Source of the DNA: Pandoraea norimbergensis
Lineage (GTDB): Bacteria > Pseudomonadota > Gammaproteobacteria > Burkholderiales > Burkholderiaceae
Reading direction: 5' to 3'
NCBI RefSeq assembly: GCF_001465545.3
Contig: NZ_CP013480.3
Coordinates: 2,604,001-2,668,000, forward strand
Length of the DNA stretch: 64,000 nt
Part shown: positions 19,054 to 28,384 of the stretch, one piece after another
Numbering within the stretch: position 1 is the stretch's first letter
Layout: every line of letters begins with the position of its first letter
The notes under the pieces: generated by a model
Seen by the model: the letters and a program-made list of their open reading frames with translations, nothing else
Told to the model about the DNA's origin: nothing
The model's database searches: none
Made by a program: the position numbers and the translations under genes

Positions 19054-19080
19054 GCCATTTGCGCCATTTGCGCCATTTGC
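19054..19080. repeat. Three perfect 9-bp tandem repeats
   Basis: GCCATTTGC occurs three times head to tail, starting one base pair after the stop codon of the monooxygenase and ending 36 bases before the next start. It could expand or contract by slippage. No regulatory role is known. Confidence 0.8.
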
Positions 19081-19116
19081 CAACGCACACATAACAACGA
19101 CTTCTCGCACACTGCC

Positions 19117-20169
19117 ATGTCTTCCCATTCGTCATCGCGTCAATCGTCGGCTAACGGCCGACGCAACTTTATCAAGCAGGGCGCAGCGGTGGCTGCGGCC
19201 TTGTCTTTCCCGATGATCGCCCGTGCGGCACCGCCCGTGATTCGCTACGCCAGCGCAGGCGTCGTGGGGCCGGGTGAGCTTGAAACGGTGATCTTCAGCG
19301 ACTGGTTCAAGGCCAACGTGCTGAAGCGCCACGGCAAGGAATACGTCATCGAGACGACCACCGCGCGTGGTACGCCGGGTGTCGCCACGCTGCTGGCTGC
19401 CGAGCAGGCCGATCTCGGCACGCTCGCGTTCACGAGCCTTGCTACCACGATTGCGCAGGAAGCCGTGCCGGGTGGCGTGACGGCCATTGCCGAAATCCAC
19501 CGCGATGCCGTGCAGGGCTATGCGTCTAACCCGTTCGTCGTACTCGCTGACAGCCCGGTTCGCACGATTGCCGATCTCAAGGGCAAGTCGGTGGCCGTGA
19601 ATGCGTTCAACGGCAGCGTCGACATCATCTTGCGCATCGCGCTTCAGGCCCACGGTCTGGACCCGCGCAAGGACGTGCGTGTGGTGGAAATGCCGTTCGG
19701 CAATATCGGTCCGGCATTGCGTCAGAAGCGCATCGACGTCGGCGTACTCGCCATGCCGTTCCAAGTCGACGAGGCGAAGAAGGGCGGCATTCGCACAGTG
19801 TTCGATGCGGTGGGTGTTGTGCCGCCATACCCGGTGCTGTTCCAGAGCGCCCGCACGCGTTTCCTGAAGTCGCAGCCCGCCGCCGTGCGCGCTTGGCTGG
19901 CGGACTATGTCGATGCGCAACGCTGGATCTATGACCCGGCAAACCGCAAGCAGGTCGTGGCACTCACGGCAGATCTGGCGAAAACCCCGGCGGCATCGCT
20001 CGACGAGTATTTCCTGACAGCGAAGGATTTCTATCGCGACCCGAACGCGACGATCTCGGCAGCGAGCTTGCAGCCGCCCATCGACGCGATGGCCAAGCTC
20101 GGGTTGCTGCCCAAGCCCGTGACGATTGCGTCGTACGTCGACGCGTCTTATCTTCCGCATCGCGTATGA
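19117..20169 (+). CDS. Aliphatic sulfonate-type ABC substrate-binding protein
   Basis: 350 residues. The N-terminus contains a twin-arginine signal (NGRRNFIKQG) ending in ARAAPP. The mature domain IRYASAGVVGPGELE, then RGTPGVATLLAAEQADLGTL and TIADLKGKSVAVNAFNGS, fits the NMT1/SsuA group. The stop overlaps the start of the ATPase gene by 4 bases, so this is its own transporter's receptor. Together with the monooxygenase upstream it forms a tight five-gene unit. The compound bound is unknown. Confidence 0.87.
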   Translation: MSSHSSSRQSSANGRRNFIKQGAAVAAALSFPMIARAAPPVIRYASAGVVGPGELETVIFSDWFKANVLKRHGKEYVIETTTARGTPGVATLLAAEQADLGTLAFTSLATTIAQEAVPGGVTAIAEIHRDAVQGYASNPFVVLADSPVRTIADLKGKSVAVNAFNGSVDIILRIALQAHGLDPRKDVRVVEMPFGNIGPALRQKRIDVGVLAMPFQVDEAKKGGIRTVFDAVGVVPPYPVLFQSARTRFLKSQPAAVRAWLADYVDAQRWIYDPANRKQVVALTADLAKTPAASLDEYFLTAKDFYRDPNATISAASLQPPIDAMAKLGLLPKPVTIASYVDASYLPHRV

Positions 20170-20981
20170 GCGACGCCGCCTCCCACGACAGCCTGCCGGC
20201 GATTCACGTCGCCGGATTGTCGAAGTCGTTCGACAAGGGCGGCGAATCGGTGCTCGCGCTCGATCGCATCGATCTGGACGTGCCGGCTGGCAAGCTCGTG
20301 TCGCTGGTCGGGCCGTCAGGCTGTGGCAAGAGCACGCTGCTCTACATCCTCGGCGGGTTTGTTCAAGCGTCACAAGGGGTCTGCTCGACGTTCGGCGCGA
20401 CGATTACCGGCCCGGGTGTCGACCGCGGCATCGTGTTTCAGGAATACGCGTTGTTCCCGTGGCTTACGGTCTACGACAACATCGCCTACGGTTTGCGCCG
20501 CAAGGGCGTGGATGCCGACACGGTGGCCCGTACCGTTGAGCGCTACATCGCACTGATCCATTTGAAGGGGTTCGAGCGTCGCTTTCCCCGCGAGTTGTCG
20601 GGCGGGATGCGTCAGCGCGTGGCGTTGGCGCGCACGTTTGCGAGCGATCCGAAGATTCTGCTGCTTGACGAGCCGTTCGGCGCGCTCGACGCACAGACCC
20701 GCGAGTTCATGCAGGACGAACTGCTGCGTCTGTGGTCGGCGTCGGGCAAGACGGCCGTATTGGTGACCCACGATATCGACGAAGCCGTGTACCTCTCGGA
20801 CACCATCTACGTGATGTCGCGCCGTCCGGGGCGGATCGTCAAACGCATCGACGTCGATCTGGACCGCACGCTGGGCCGCGAGACTGCGATGCTCTCTGCT
20901 CGTTTCGCGGCGTTGCGCAACGATGTCTGGCTGACCGTTCGTGAGCAAGTGCGGGGCACCGAGCACGAGGAGATTACATGA
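20166..20981 (+). CDS. ABC transporter ATPase, SsuB/TauB type
   Basis: 271 residues with all nucleotide-binding motifs: Walker A GPSGCGKST, Q-loop FQEYALFPW, signature LSGGMRQR, Walker B ILLLDEPFGALD and switch His in VTHDID. The relaxed D-loop and EAVYLSDTIYVMSRRPGRI segment are typical of the nitrate/sulfonate/taurine subfamily. Start overlaps the preceding gene by 4 bases and the next gene starts inside its stop (ATGA), indicating translational coupling. Confidence 0.92.
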   Translation: MSDAASHDSLPAIHVAGLSKSFDKGGESVLALDRIDLDVPAGKLVSLVGPSGCGKSTLLYILGGFVQASQGVCSTFGATITGPGVDRGIVFQEYALFPWLTVYDNIAYGLRRKGVDADTVARTVERYIALIHLKGFERRFPRELSGGMRQRVALARTFASDPKILLLDEPFGALDAQTREFMQDELLRLWSASGKTAVLVTHDIDEAVYLSDTIYVMSRRPGRIVKRIDVDLDRTLGRETAMLSARFAALRNDVWLTVREQVRGTEHEEIT

Positions 20982-21784
20982 GCGGGGCAACGTTACCGAC
21001 GCTGGCGGTCCGGCGCTTGCACGGCGCGCGCACGCTGACGGGCATGGTGTCGGTCGCACTGTTGTTCGTCCTGTGGCACGCCGCGACGCGCTGGCAATGG
21101 TTGCCGGAGGGTTTCGTGCCGCCGATGGGCGACGTCTGGCGTGCCATGTTGCATCTCGCGCGCACGGGCGAACTGTGGGACAACCTCGCCGCGACCCTTC
21201 GTGCGAGTGTCTGGGGGCTGGCGGCTGGGTTGCTGATCGGCGTGCCGACGGGCTTGCTGATGGCGACGTCGGGTGCGTTCGAGCGCATCGTATCGCCGGT
21301 GGTGCGCTCCACTTATGCATTACCCAAGACGACGTTGATTCCGCTGCTGGTGCTGTGGTTCGGGGTGGGTGGCATGACCAATATCGTGGTTATTGCCGTG
21401 ACCACAACACTGCCGCTGATCGTCTACACCCTGCGCGGTGCGCAAGAGGTGCCGCATGTGCTGCTGTGGAGCGCACGTTCGCTCGGGACATCGCGTGCCG
21501 AGTTGCTCTGGCGTGTGGTGCTGCCGGGAGCGATGCCGCAGATTCTCACGGGCGTTCGCGTCGCGTTCGGCTTCACGCTGCTGGTCGCCATCTCGTGCGA
21601 GATGATCGTGGCGAATCAGGGCATCGGTAAGTTGATCTCGCAATACGGCGACCAAGGCAGTTACGACTATCTGTTTGCAGCGCTGTTGGTGACGACGGTG
21701 ATTGCCTATCTGGCCGATCTCGCGCTCAACCGGGCCAGCCAGTTCTTGCTGCGCTGGCATGAAACGGCACAACATCATGACTAA
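20978..21784 (+). CDS. ABC transporter permease, SsuC/TauC type (first)
   Basis: 268 residues with about six membrane helices and the EAA loop SARSLGTSRAELLWRVVLPGAMP, as in SsuC/TauC-type permeases. It overlaps the ATPase gene by 4 bases. A second, different permease overlaps its end by 8 bases. Two permease genes imply a heterodimeric channel, unlike the homodimer of the classic SsuABC system. Confidence 0.9.
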   Translation: MSGATLPTLAVRRLHGARTLTGMVSVALLFVLWHAATRWQWLPEGFVPPMGDVWRAMLHLARTGELWDNLAATLRASVWGLAAGLLIGVPTGLLMATSGAFERIVSPVVRSTYALPKTTLIPLLVLWFGVGGMTNIVVIAVTTTLPLIVYTLRGAQEVPHVLLWSARSLGTSRAELLWRVVLPGAMPQILTGVRVAFGFTLLVAISCEMIVANQGIGKLISQYGDQGSYDYLFAALLVTTVIAYLADLALNRASQFLLRWHETAQHHD

Positions 21785-22607
21785 GGCGACGGTATGGAAT
21801 GGTCCGGTGGTACCACACGCTGCGCAGACGGGCGACGCCCCGGCGCGCAAGCGCGCTGCGGGCCCGCTTCGTTGGATTGAGCGCTGGATTGCGCTCGCCG
21901 TGCTGCTGGCGCTCTGGCAAATCTCGACGCATTACGGCTGGGTGAGAGCGGTCTTTCTGCCGTCTCCGTCGGTCGTGTTCGGTACGCTGTGGCAACTCGT
22001 CTCGACCGGGGAGTTGTTCGCCACACTGGGCACGAGCCTAGGCCGAGCTTTCGCAGGCGTTGCGCTGGCCGCGCTCGTGGGCATTCCGGCGGGCTTCCTC
22101 ATGGCGGAGTCCCGGTTCTGCCGCTGGTGGCTCTCGCCATATGTCGCGTTTGGCTTTCCGCTGCCGAAGATTGCACTCATCCCGGTGCTGACCGCGTGGT
22201 TCGGTATGGATAGCCTGTCGAAGGTGATTCTGGTGTTTGCCACCTGCGTGTTCCCGTTCATCGTGGCGGCGCAGTCCGGGGCATCGCTGATTTCTCAGAA
22301 GCTGCGCTGGGCGGCGTTTTCACTCGGCACGAAGCGCAGTGAATTGTTCTGGCTGATCCTGTTGCCTGCCACGGTGCCGTCAATGTTGTCGGGGCTTCGT
22401 ATTGCGCTGCCGATCGGCCTTATTACGGTGTTCACGGCAGAGATGGTCACGGGCGGCGGGCTGGGCGAAGCGATCGTGCAAGCGCAGCGATATTTCCAGT
22501 CGCCGCAGGTGTATGCCTATGTGATCGTCACGATGGTCGTCGGGTATTTGGCCGATGCGGGCATTGCGTGGTTGCAACGACGGTTTGCCGCGTGGGCTAC
22601 CGAGTGA
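21777..22607 (+). CDS. ABC transporter permease, SsuC/TauC type (second)
   Basis: 276 residues from ATG 21777, which overlaps the stop of the first permease. Six membrane helices with EAA loop AAFSLGTKRSELFWLILLPAT. The first 35 residues are soluble and Ala/Arg-rich. It is related to, but distinct from, the first permease. It completes the ABC transporter, and the rhodanese gene follows 43 bases later. Confidence 0.9.
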   Translation: MTKATVWNGPVVPHAAQTGDAPARKRAAGPLRWIERWIALAVLLALWQISTHYGWVRAVFLPSPSVVFGTLWQLVSTGELFATLGTSLGRAFAGVALAALVGIPAGFLMAESRFCRWWLSPYVAFGFPLPKIALIPVLTAWFGMDSLSKVILVFATCVFPFIVAAQSGASLISQKLRWAAFSLGTKRSELFWLILLPATVPSMLSGLRIALPIGLITVFTAEMVTGGGLGEAIVQAQRYFQSPQVYAYVIVTMVVGYLADAGIAWLQRRFAAWATE

Positions 22608-22650
22608 ATTTTCGGTCCACCGCGACCGCATTCTGACTTTCGATTTGAAA

Positions 22651-23544
22651 ATGACTGCTACATCCTCAACACCGGCCATCGAGCCGGGCTATCTCGTGAA
22701 CACGGCGTGGCTCGCCGAGAATCTGCATCGCGCCGACCTGCGTCTGTTCGATTGCAGCGCGACGATGGTGGTCGATCCCGTCATCAAGCAACGCGTGCAG
22801 CCGGAACGTGCGGCCTTTGAGGCGGCACACATCCCGGGCGCACAGTTCATCGACATCGACGCGCAACTGTCGCACCGCGATCACCCGATTCACTTGATGC
22901 TGCCGCCGCCGGAAGCGTTCAAATCGGCAGTGGAGGCGCTGGGCATTCGCGACGACAGTCTCGTTGTCATCTACAGCACCGGCACGCCGTGGTGGGCCAC
23001 GCGTGTGTGGTGGATGCTGCGTGTCTATGGATTTACCAATGCGCATCTGCTTGATGGCGGTCTGGCCAAGTGGCAGGCCGAGGGGTATCCGGTAGAGCGA
23101 GGCCCGGCGGCTGCCCCGACGCGCAGTAAGTTCACGGTGGCGCAGCCGTTGCCCTATGTGGCCGAGCGTGCCGACGTGGAGCAGGCGCTGCACGCGCCCG
23201 AAGTTCGGCTGGTGAATGCGCTGCGACCCGCGCAGTACAGCGGCGAGGAACTGCCGCGCAAGGGGCGCCCGGGGCACATTCCCGGCAGTATCAACGTCTC
23301 TGCGGCGAGCCTGCTCGACACGGCGACGGGGCAGTTGCTGGACGATACCGGGTTGCGGGAGCGCTTCGCGGCGGCAGACATCGGTCCTGAGCGCGCTGTC
23401 ATCGCTTACTGCGGTGGCGGTGTGTCGGCAAGCCTCGTCGTCTTCGCGTTGATGAAGCTGGGGCATCCCAATGTGCGCCTGTACGATGCATCGCTTGGCG
23501 AGTGGGCGAGCGCGCCCGAGTTGCCGATGCAGGTCGACGTTTAA
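22651..23544 (+). CDS. Two-domain rhodanese sulfurtransferase
   Basis: 297 residues from ATG 22651 with tandem rhodanese domains. The first (about 15-150) contains VVIYSTGTPWWATRVWWMLR without a catalytic Cys at the active-site position, as usual for the structural domain. The second carries the active cysteine in IAYCGGGVSAS. Such enzymes move sulfane sulfur from thiosulfate or 3-mercaptopyruvate to cyanide or thiols. At the end of an organosulfur operon it may handle sulfur released by the oxidation steps. It converges on a LysR gene. Confidence 0.88.
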   Translation: MTATSSTPAIEPGYLVNTAWLAENLHRADLRLFDCSATMVVDPVIKQRVQPERAAFEAAHIPGAQFIDIDAQLSHRDHPIHLMLPPPEAFKSAVEALGIRDDSLVVIYSTGTPWWATRVWWMLRVYGFTNAHLLDGGLAKWQAEGYPVERGPAAAPTRSKFTVAQPLPYVAERADVEQALHAPEVRLVNALRPAQYSGEELPRKGRPGHIPGSINVSAASLLDTATGQLLDDTGLRERFAAADIGPERAVIAYCGGGVSASLVVFALMKLGHPNVRLYDASLGEWASAPELPMQVDV

Positions 23545-23607
23545 GAGCAGCGTAGCGCGAGTAGGTCGTGAGCTTGGGGGCGGTCATCGTGCCCCGGACT
23601 TGTGCGT

Positions 23608-24585
23608 TCACAACATCGCGTCCGCCGGGCGTGCAATCCCGAGCTTGCCGATATCGACCGCTCGACGGCGGGCAAACTGCCGGCACTCCTGCAAGAGCCA
23701 GGCGTTGAACACGCTTGCCGCCGGGGAATTCGCACTGCGCGAGATCATCCAGTACGAGGCGGGCGATCGCACTGCGACCGGTACGACAGGCACCAATCGC
23801 CCGTCACGCAACTCGTTCGTCAATAGCGACACACGGGCAATCGCAATGCCCTGATGGTTGAGCGCCGCACTGAATGCCATACTCGCGAGATTGAAATGCG
23901 GCCCGTCCACGTGGCGAATCGCTGCGGGCTGCACCGCCGTCATCCACGCCCGCCATTCGGCAGAGGCATCCGCCCCGGTCCACGCGGCGGCGTCATGCAA
24001 CAACACACACGACTTGTCGATGCGGCCCTTGGCGGCTGCCGGATTGCGCAACAGATAGGTCGGTGTGGCGACGGGCAATAGCCACTCGTCGAGCAACAGC
24101 GCATGCACATCGGTCAGCGGGAAGTCATCCACCGAGTAGCGAATGGCGACGTCCACGCCGGTCGTATCGTCGTCAGGCATGCCGACCGCAGTGAACTCCG
24201 CGTTGAGCTGCACCGGGTTTCGTTCGAAGTGCTGGTGAAAGTCCGGGAGTCGCGACACCAGCCAATGCAGCGCAAACGAAGGACAACAACCGACGCGTAC
24301 CGGCTCGTCGGTGCTGGCAATCCGCACGAGCGTGGTTTCTATTTCGTCGAAGGCCCGCTGCGTGCCTTCCAGCAGCATTTCCCCCTCGCGAGTGAGCGTC
24401 AGGCTGCGATGACCACGCACGAAAAGCGCATAGCCCAATCGTTTTTCCAACTGCCGGATCTGTTGACTGATGGCGCTCTGCGTCAGGCTGAGCGCATCCG
24501 CTGCGCGGGTGAAGCTCAGCAGCCGGGCGGCCGTCGCAAAGCAACGCAGGGCACCGAGCAAAGCGGCGTCGATGGGTTTTCGCAT
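23608..24585 (-). CDS. LysR-family regulator (GcvA-like)
   Basis: 325 residues from ATG 24585. The helix-turn-helix reads LLSFTRAADALSLTQSAISQQIRQLEKRLG, and the C-terminal domain (VRVGCCPSFALHWLVSRLPDF) resembles the GcvA branch. It lies between the sulfur cluster and PBP1A and faces the PBP1A gene over 213 bases. Target unknown; the neighbouring rhodanese operon or a remote gene are both possible. Confidence 0.85.
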   Translation of the reverse strand: MRKPIDAALLGALRCFATAARLLSFTRAADALSLTQSAISQQIRQLEKRLGYALFVRGHRSLTLTREGEMLLEGTQRAFDEIETTLVRIASTDEPVRVGCCPSFALHWLVSRLPDFHQHFERNPVQLNAEFTAVGMPDDDTTGVDVAIRYSVDDFPLTDVHALLLDEWLLPVATPTYLLRNPAAAKGRIDKSCVLLHDAAAWTGADASAEWRAWMTAVQPAAIRHVDGPHFNLASMAFSAALNHQGIAIARVSLLTNELRDGRLVPVVPVAVRSPASYWMISRSANSPAASVFNAWLLQECRQFARRRAVDIGKLGIARPADAML

Positions 24586-24798
24586 TAGCGTGATTAATGC
24601 ATGAGTAAGGAAATATCGCTTGTCTGCCGTCCGGCGCTTCGCAGAGTATGGCTGCCGGGTCTGGCTGATTCTTGGCGATTCATGCGGATTGTAGAGCACC
24701 TCTCGTGCGCTCGTGTGGCGTGCCATCGGTGTTCTCGTGACATCCATACATTAGCCAGACTTGTCGATTGGTTTAGTTATTGAAGGAATGGTTCACGG

Positions 24799-27258
24799 AT
24801 GAATGAAAGGAATTTCGACGCGAACGCGCAGGGCCCCGAACGAGGTAGCCCCACGCCGCCGCCAGCCCGCAAGCCCCGGCACTGGCTGAAGTGGTTGTTG
24901 TTCGTGATGGTGGCTGGTATCACGGCGTTCGGCGCGCTCGCGGCCTATGTGATTGTGGTCGTGTACCCGGAACTGCCACCCGTGGCCGTGCTCGGTGAAT
25001 ATCGCCCGGCGCAACCCTTGCGCATCTACTCGGCGGATAACCAGTTGCTTGCCGAGTATGGCATTGAGAAGCGCATTCCCTTGACCTACGACCAGATTCC
25101 CGCGCATCTGCGCAATGCGCTTCTGGCCACCGAAGACGCCGATTTCTTTGCCCACGGCGGCGTCGATTTCCCCGGTCTGATTCGGGCCAGTGTCGCCAAC
25201 GCGATGCATGGCGGCAAGGCGCAGGGCGGCAGCACGATCACCATGCAACTGGCGCGCAACTTCTTTCTTACGCGAAAGAAGACCTACGCGCGCAAGCTCT
25301 ACGAAATTCTGCTCGCCATCAAGATTGAACGCACGTTGAGCAAGCCGCAGATTTTGACGCTCTACATGAACCAGATTTATCTGGGTGAGCGGGCTTACGG
25401 CTTTGGCGCGGCGGCTCGCGTCTACTACGGCAAGCCGGTCGAAGAACTGACGCTTGATGAATGCGCGATGCTCGCTGGTCTTCCCAAGGCTCCGGCAGCG
25501 TTCAATCCGATCGTAGACCCCGCACGTGCACGCACGCGGCAGCTTTACGTGCTCGGCCGCATGTTGCAATCCGGTGTGATTTCGCGCGAAGACTTTGCCG
25601 CTGCGTCGGCTGCGCCGCCGTTCTCGCCACGGGTCGCGACCGGCCGCGATATTCCGGCCGATGCGGTCACCGAGACGGTGCGCCAGATGATCGTGAAGGA
25701 CTACGGCGATGAAGCCTACGAGTTGGGGCTGCGCGTCTGGACAACGGTCGACACGCAACGTCAGCGCGCTGCGGCCGATGCTGTGTTGCGCGGTGTCGAG
25801 GCGTATCAGGCGCGCCAGCCGTATCCCGGCGCGGAGACGAGGGTGCCGGAAGACCTGCGCGCGCAACTCGATCTTCGCGCTGGTCTGACACCAGCGCTCG
25901 CGGCGTATCTGAAGCAGCAGCCCGACTACCCGGGCTTGAGCGTTGGCGTGGTGGCCCATGTCGACGGCGCGGCCAAAGGCGCGAACGCTGGTCGCGTCAC
26001 GGTGCTGATGGAAGACGGCCAGCACGCCACCGTTGCTCAGGCTTCGACCAAGCAACGCGTCCATCTCGGCGACGTTGTGCGCGTGCGGGCGCTTGCGAAC
26101 GGCACCTTCCAATTGAGCGCGATGCCCACCGTGCAGGCGGCGCTCATTTCGATCTCGCCCGAAGATGGCGCGATTCTCGCGATGATCGGCGACAACGGCA
26201 TGTCGGGCCAGCATCTCAATCACGCGACGCAGGCGTGGCGTCAGCCGGGCTCGGCGTTCAAGCCGTTCCTGTATGCGGCAGCGATTGCCAAGGGATACGG
26301 GCCTTCGACGCAGGTCTTCGACTTGCCGCTAGAGATCCGGCCAGCCCCCGGCGCGCCGATCTGGCGACCCAAGGCGGGCGGCGCACCGCTTGGGGAATTG
26401 TCCTTGCAGACGGCGTTGGCCAAGTCCCGCAACCTCGTCGCGATTCGACTCGTGCAGGCGATTGGACCGGCGTATGCGCGCGACTTCGCCGTACAGACCT
26501 TCGGTTTCGATAAGGACAAGATTCCGGCCAACTTGCCGATGGCGCTGGGGGCCGGGGCCGTCACGCCGTTGCAGATGGCAGTGGGCTACGCCGTGTTCGC
26601 CAATGGTGGCGAGCGTGTGGCGCCGTATCTCGTGTCGCGCATCGTCGATAGCCGTGGGGCGGAGTTGTTCCATGTGCGGCCGGAGCGCGTACGTGTGATG
26701 TCGCCGGCGACCAGCTATCTCACATCGCAGATGTTGCGCGAAGTTGCCCAGCACGGCACGGCGTCGGCCACTCGCGTGCTCGGCCGCAGCGACATTGGCG
26801 GCAAGACTGGCACCACCAACGACTATCGAGACGGCTGGTTCGCAGGCTTCCAGCAAAGCGCGGCAACCGTGGTCTGGATGGGACACGACACGCCGCGTTC
26901 GCTGGGCCGCAGCGAATGGGCCTCGCGCACAGCATTGCCGGTGTGGATCGACTACATGAAACAGGCGCTCGATGGCGTTCCGCAGGCATCGGTCGTTGTG
27001 CCGGATGACATTACCGTTGCTGACGATGTCGCTTACGACAAGGCGTTTCGGCCGGGCAGCGGTTTTGTGGAGAAGCTGAGCCCAGACGGCGTGGCGCTGT
27101 CGCAACCGGCGAGCGGGGATGACGAGGAGGGTGATGACGCTCAGGCCGCGACTGCGGCGGGGGCGAGCGCGAATGCGCAAAAGCGCGGGGTGCCGTCGGA
27201 CACGTCTGCGGCGAAGTCCGAGCGCGATCGCATCTTGCAGTACTTCATCAACGAGTGA
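24799..27258 (+). CDS. mrcA: Penicillin-binding protein 1A (bifunctional peptidoglycan synthase)
   Basis: 819 residues. A cytoplasmic tail and one membrane helix (about 31-55) precede the GT51 glycosyltransferase domain, whose catalytic glutamate is Glu112 in LLATEDADFF, followed by GGSTITMQLARNFFL. The transpeptidase domain has the active serine Ser485 in PGSAFKPF, Ser-x-Asn at 543-545 (KSRNL) and Lys669 in GGKTGTTND. A loop domain lies between them and a soluble Ala-rich tail ends the protein. It polymerises and cross-links glycan strands at the inner membrane. Confidence 0.92.
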   Translation: MNERNFDANAQGPERGSPTPPPARKPRHWLKWLLFVMVAGITAFGALAAYVIVVVYPELPPVAVLGEYRPAQPLRIYSADNQLLAEYGIEKRIPLTYDQIPAHLRNALLATEDADFFAHGGVDFPGLIRASVANAMHGGKAQGGSTITMQLARNFFLTRKKTYARKLYEILLAIKIERTLSKPQILTLYMNQIYLGERAYGFGAAARVYYGKPVEELTLDECAMLAGLPKAPAAFNPIVDPARARTRQLYVLGRMLQSGVISREDFAAASAAPPFSPRVATGRDIPADAVTETVRQMIVKDYGDEAYELGLRVWTTVDTQRQRAAADAVLRGVEAYQARQPYPGAETRVPEDLRAQLDLRAGLTPALAAYLKQQPDYPGLSVGVVAHVDGAAKGANAGRVTVLMEDGQHATVAQASTKQRVHLGDVVRVRALANGTFQLSAMPTVQAALISISPEDGAILAMIGDNGMSGQHLNHATQAWRQPGSAFKPFLYAAAIAKGYGPSTQVFDLPLEIRPAPGAPIWRPKAGGAPLGELSLQTALAKSRNLVAIRLVQAIGPAYARDFAVQTFGFDKDKIPANLPMALGAGAVTPLQMAVGYAVFANGGERVAPYLVSRIVDSRGAELFHVRPERVRVMSPATSYLTSQMLREVAQHGTASATRVLGRSDIGGKTGTTNDYRDGWFAGFQQSAATVVWMGHDTPRSLGRSEWASRTALPVWIDYMKQALDGVPQASVVVPDDITVADDVAYDKAFRPGSGFVEKLSPDGVALSQPASGDDEEGDDAQAATAAGASANAQKRGVPSDTSAAKSERDRILQYFINE

Positions 27259-27301
27259 ATGACGCGTCGCGGCGCAGGTGCCGCCGTACTACGGAGACAG
27301 C

Positions 27302-28336
27302 ATGATCGATACACAATCGCAAATCGCCAGCCACTTCCCGAGCGTTCCATTGATCGAGGGGGCGACGCCGATCCGGCGCTTGTTCAGTCTCGAAAGCCAG
27401 TGTGGCGCGGACCGGCAGAACATCGCCATCTACGTGAAGCGCGACGATCTTGGCGAGATCGGCGGCGGAGGCAGCAAGCTGCGGAAACTGGAACTGCTGT
27501 TGGGCGCAGCGCTGGCAGACGGCGCTGATACCGTCATTACGATTGGCGGCATCCAGTCCAACCATGCGCGTCTCACGGCGGCCGCCTGTGCGCGACATGG
27601 CCTTGCCTGCGAACTGATGCTGGCGGACATGGTTCCCCGGCATGACGTGGCTTATCGCAACAACGGCAACATCATGCTGGATGATCTTTTTGGCGCGAAG
27701 GTGCATCGTCTGGCGCCGAATGTCGACGCGTTCGCAGCGGCGCAGGACCGTGCCGTCGAATTACGTGAGCAAGGGCGGCGTGCGATGGTGGTCCCGTCGG
27801 GTGGCTCGTCGCCGATAGGTGCGCTGGGCTATGTTCGCTGCGCGCTGGAAGTGATTGAGCAGGAAGCGGTCCTCGGCACGACCTTCGATCGTGTGATCGT
27901 GCCGAACGGCAGCTCGGGCACGCAGGCGGGGTTGGTCGCTGGGTTTCATCTGGCGGGGCGGGGTGCGCAGACGGTCAACGCGTATTCGGTGCTGGCAGAT
28001 CGAGACATGACGCATGCCCGCACGGTGCAATTGGCCGGGGAGACGTTGGCGCTGCTGGGGCATTCGGCGTCCGCACTCTCAGCGGACGATGTGGTGATCG
28101 ACGGTGCGCACCGTGGCGAAGCCTACGGTATTCCGACGCCGGGGATGCTTGACGCCGTGCGCTTGTTGGCGCGCAGCGAAGGGCTGCTGCTTGATCCGGT
28201 CTATTCCGGCAAAGCCTTTGCCGGATTGCTCGCCGATATTCGAGCGGGCGCGATGCCCGCAGGCACTCGCGTGCTTTACGTGATGACGGGGGGGACGCCG
28301 GGATTGTTCGCGTATCGGGAGGCTTTTGCTGGTTAA
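27302..28336 (+). CDS. D-cysteine desulfhydrase / ACC-deaminase-family PLP enzyme
   Basis: 344 residues from ATG 27302. The PLP lysine sits in GGGGSKLRKLE (Lys59), where most relatives have GGNK. ITIGGIQSNHARLTAAA and PSGGSSPIGALGY match the D-cysteine desulfhydrase/ACC deaminase family. DcyD-type members split D-cysteine into pyruvate, ammonia and sulfide, which fits the sulfur theme of this region, but substrate cannot be proved from sequence. It starts 43 bases after PBP1A; whether the two are co-transcribed is unclear. An intrinsic terminator follows. Confidence 0.82.
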   Translation: MIDTQSQIASHFPSVPLIEGATPIRRLFSLESQCGADRQNIAIYVKRDDLGEIGGGGSKLRKLELLLGAALADGADTVITIGGIQSNHARLTAAACARHGLACELMLADMVPRHDVAYRNNGNIMLDDLFGAKVHRLAPNVDAFAAAQDRAVELREQGRRAMVVPSGGSSPIGALGYVRCALEVIEQEAVLGTTFDRVIVPNGSSGTQAGLVAGFHLAGRGAQTVNAYSVLADRDMTHARTVQLAGETLALLGHSASALSADDVVIDGAHRGEAYGIPTPGMLDAVRLLARSEGLLLDPVYSGKAFAGLLADIRAGAMPAGTRVLYVMTGGTPGLFAYREAFAG

Positions 28337-28345
28337 TTGCCGGTG

Positions 28346-28371
28346 AAGGGCCGCGCGAGTGCGGCCCTTTT
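28346..28371. terminator. Intrinsic terminator between convergent genes
   Basis: AAGGGCCGC and GCGGCCCTT form a 9-bp GC-rich stem with a 6-base loop, followed by TT. The A-run equivalent on the other strand lets it act in both directions, between the stops at 28336 and 28385. Confidence 0.85.
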
Positions 28372-28384
28372 CACGCTAATCACC

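Noticed and set aside
17482..19128. A 548-codon open frame on the minus strand opposite the second monooxygenase
   Set aside because: The plus-strand gene has clear family motifs and codon use; the antisense frame is a by-product of GC-rich third positions and has no recognisable domain.
24793..26223. A 476-codon minus-strand frame opposite PBP1A
   Set aside because: PBP1A motifs fill the plus strand; the antisense frame lacks any domain.
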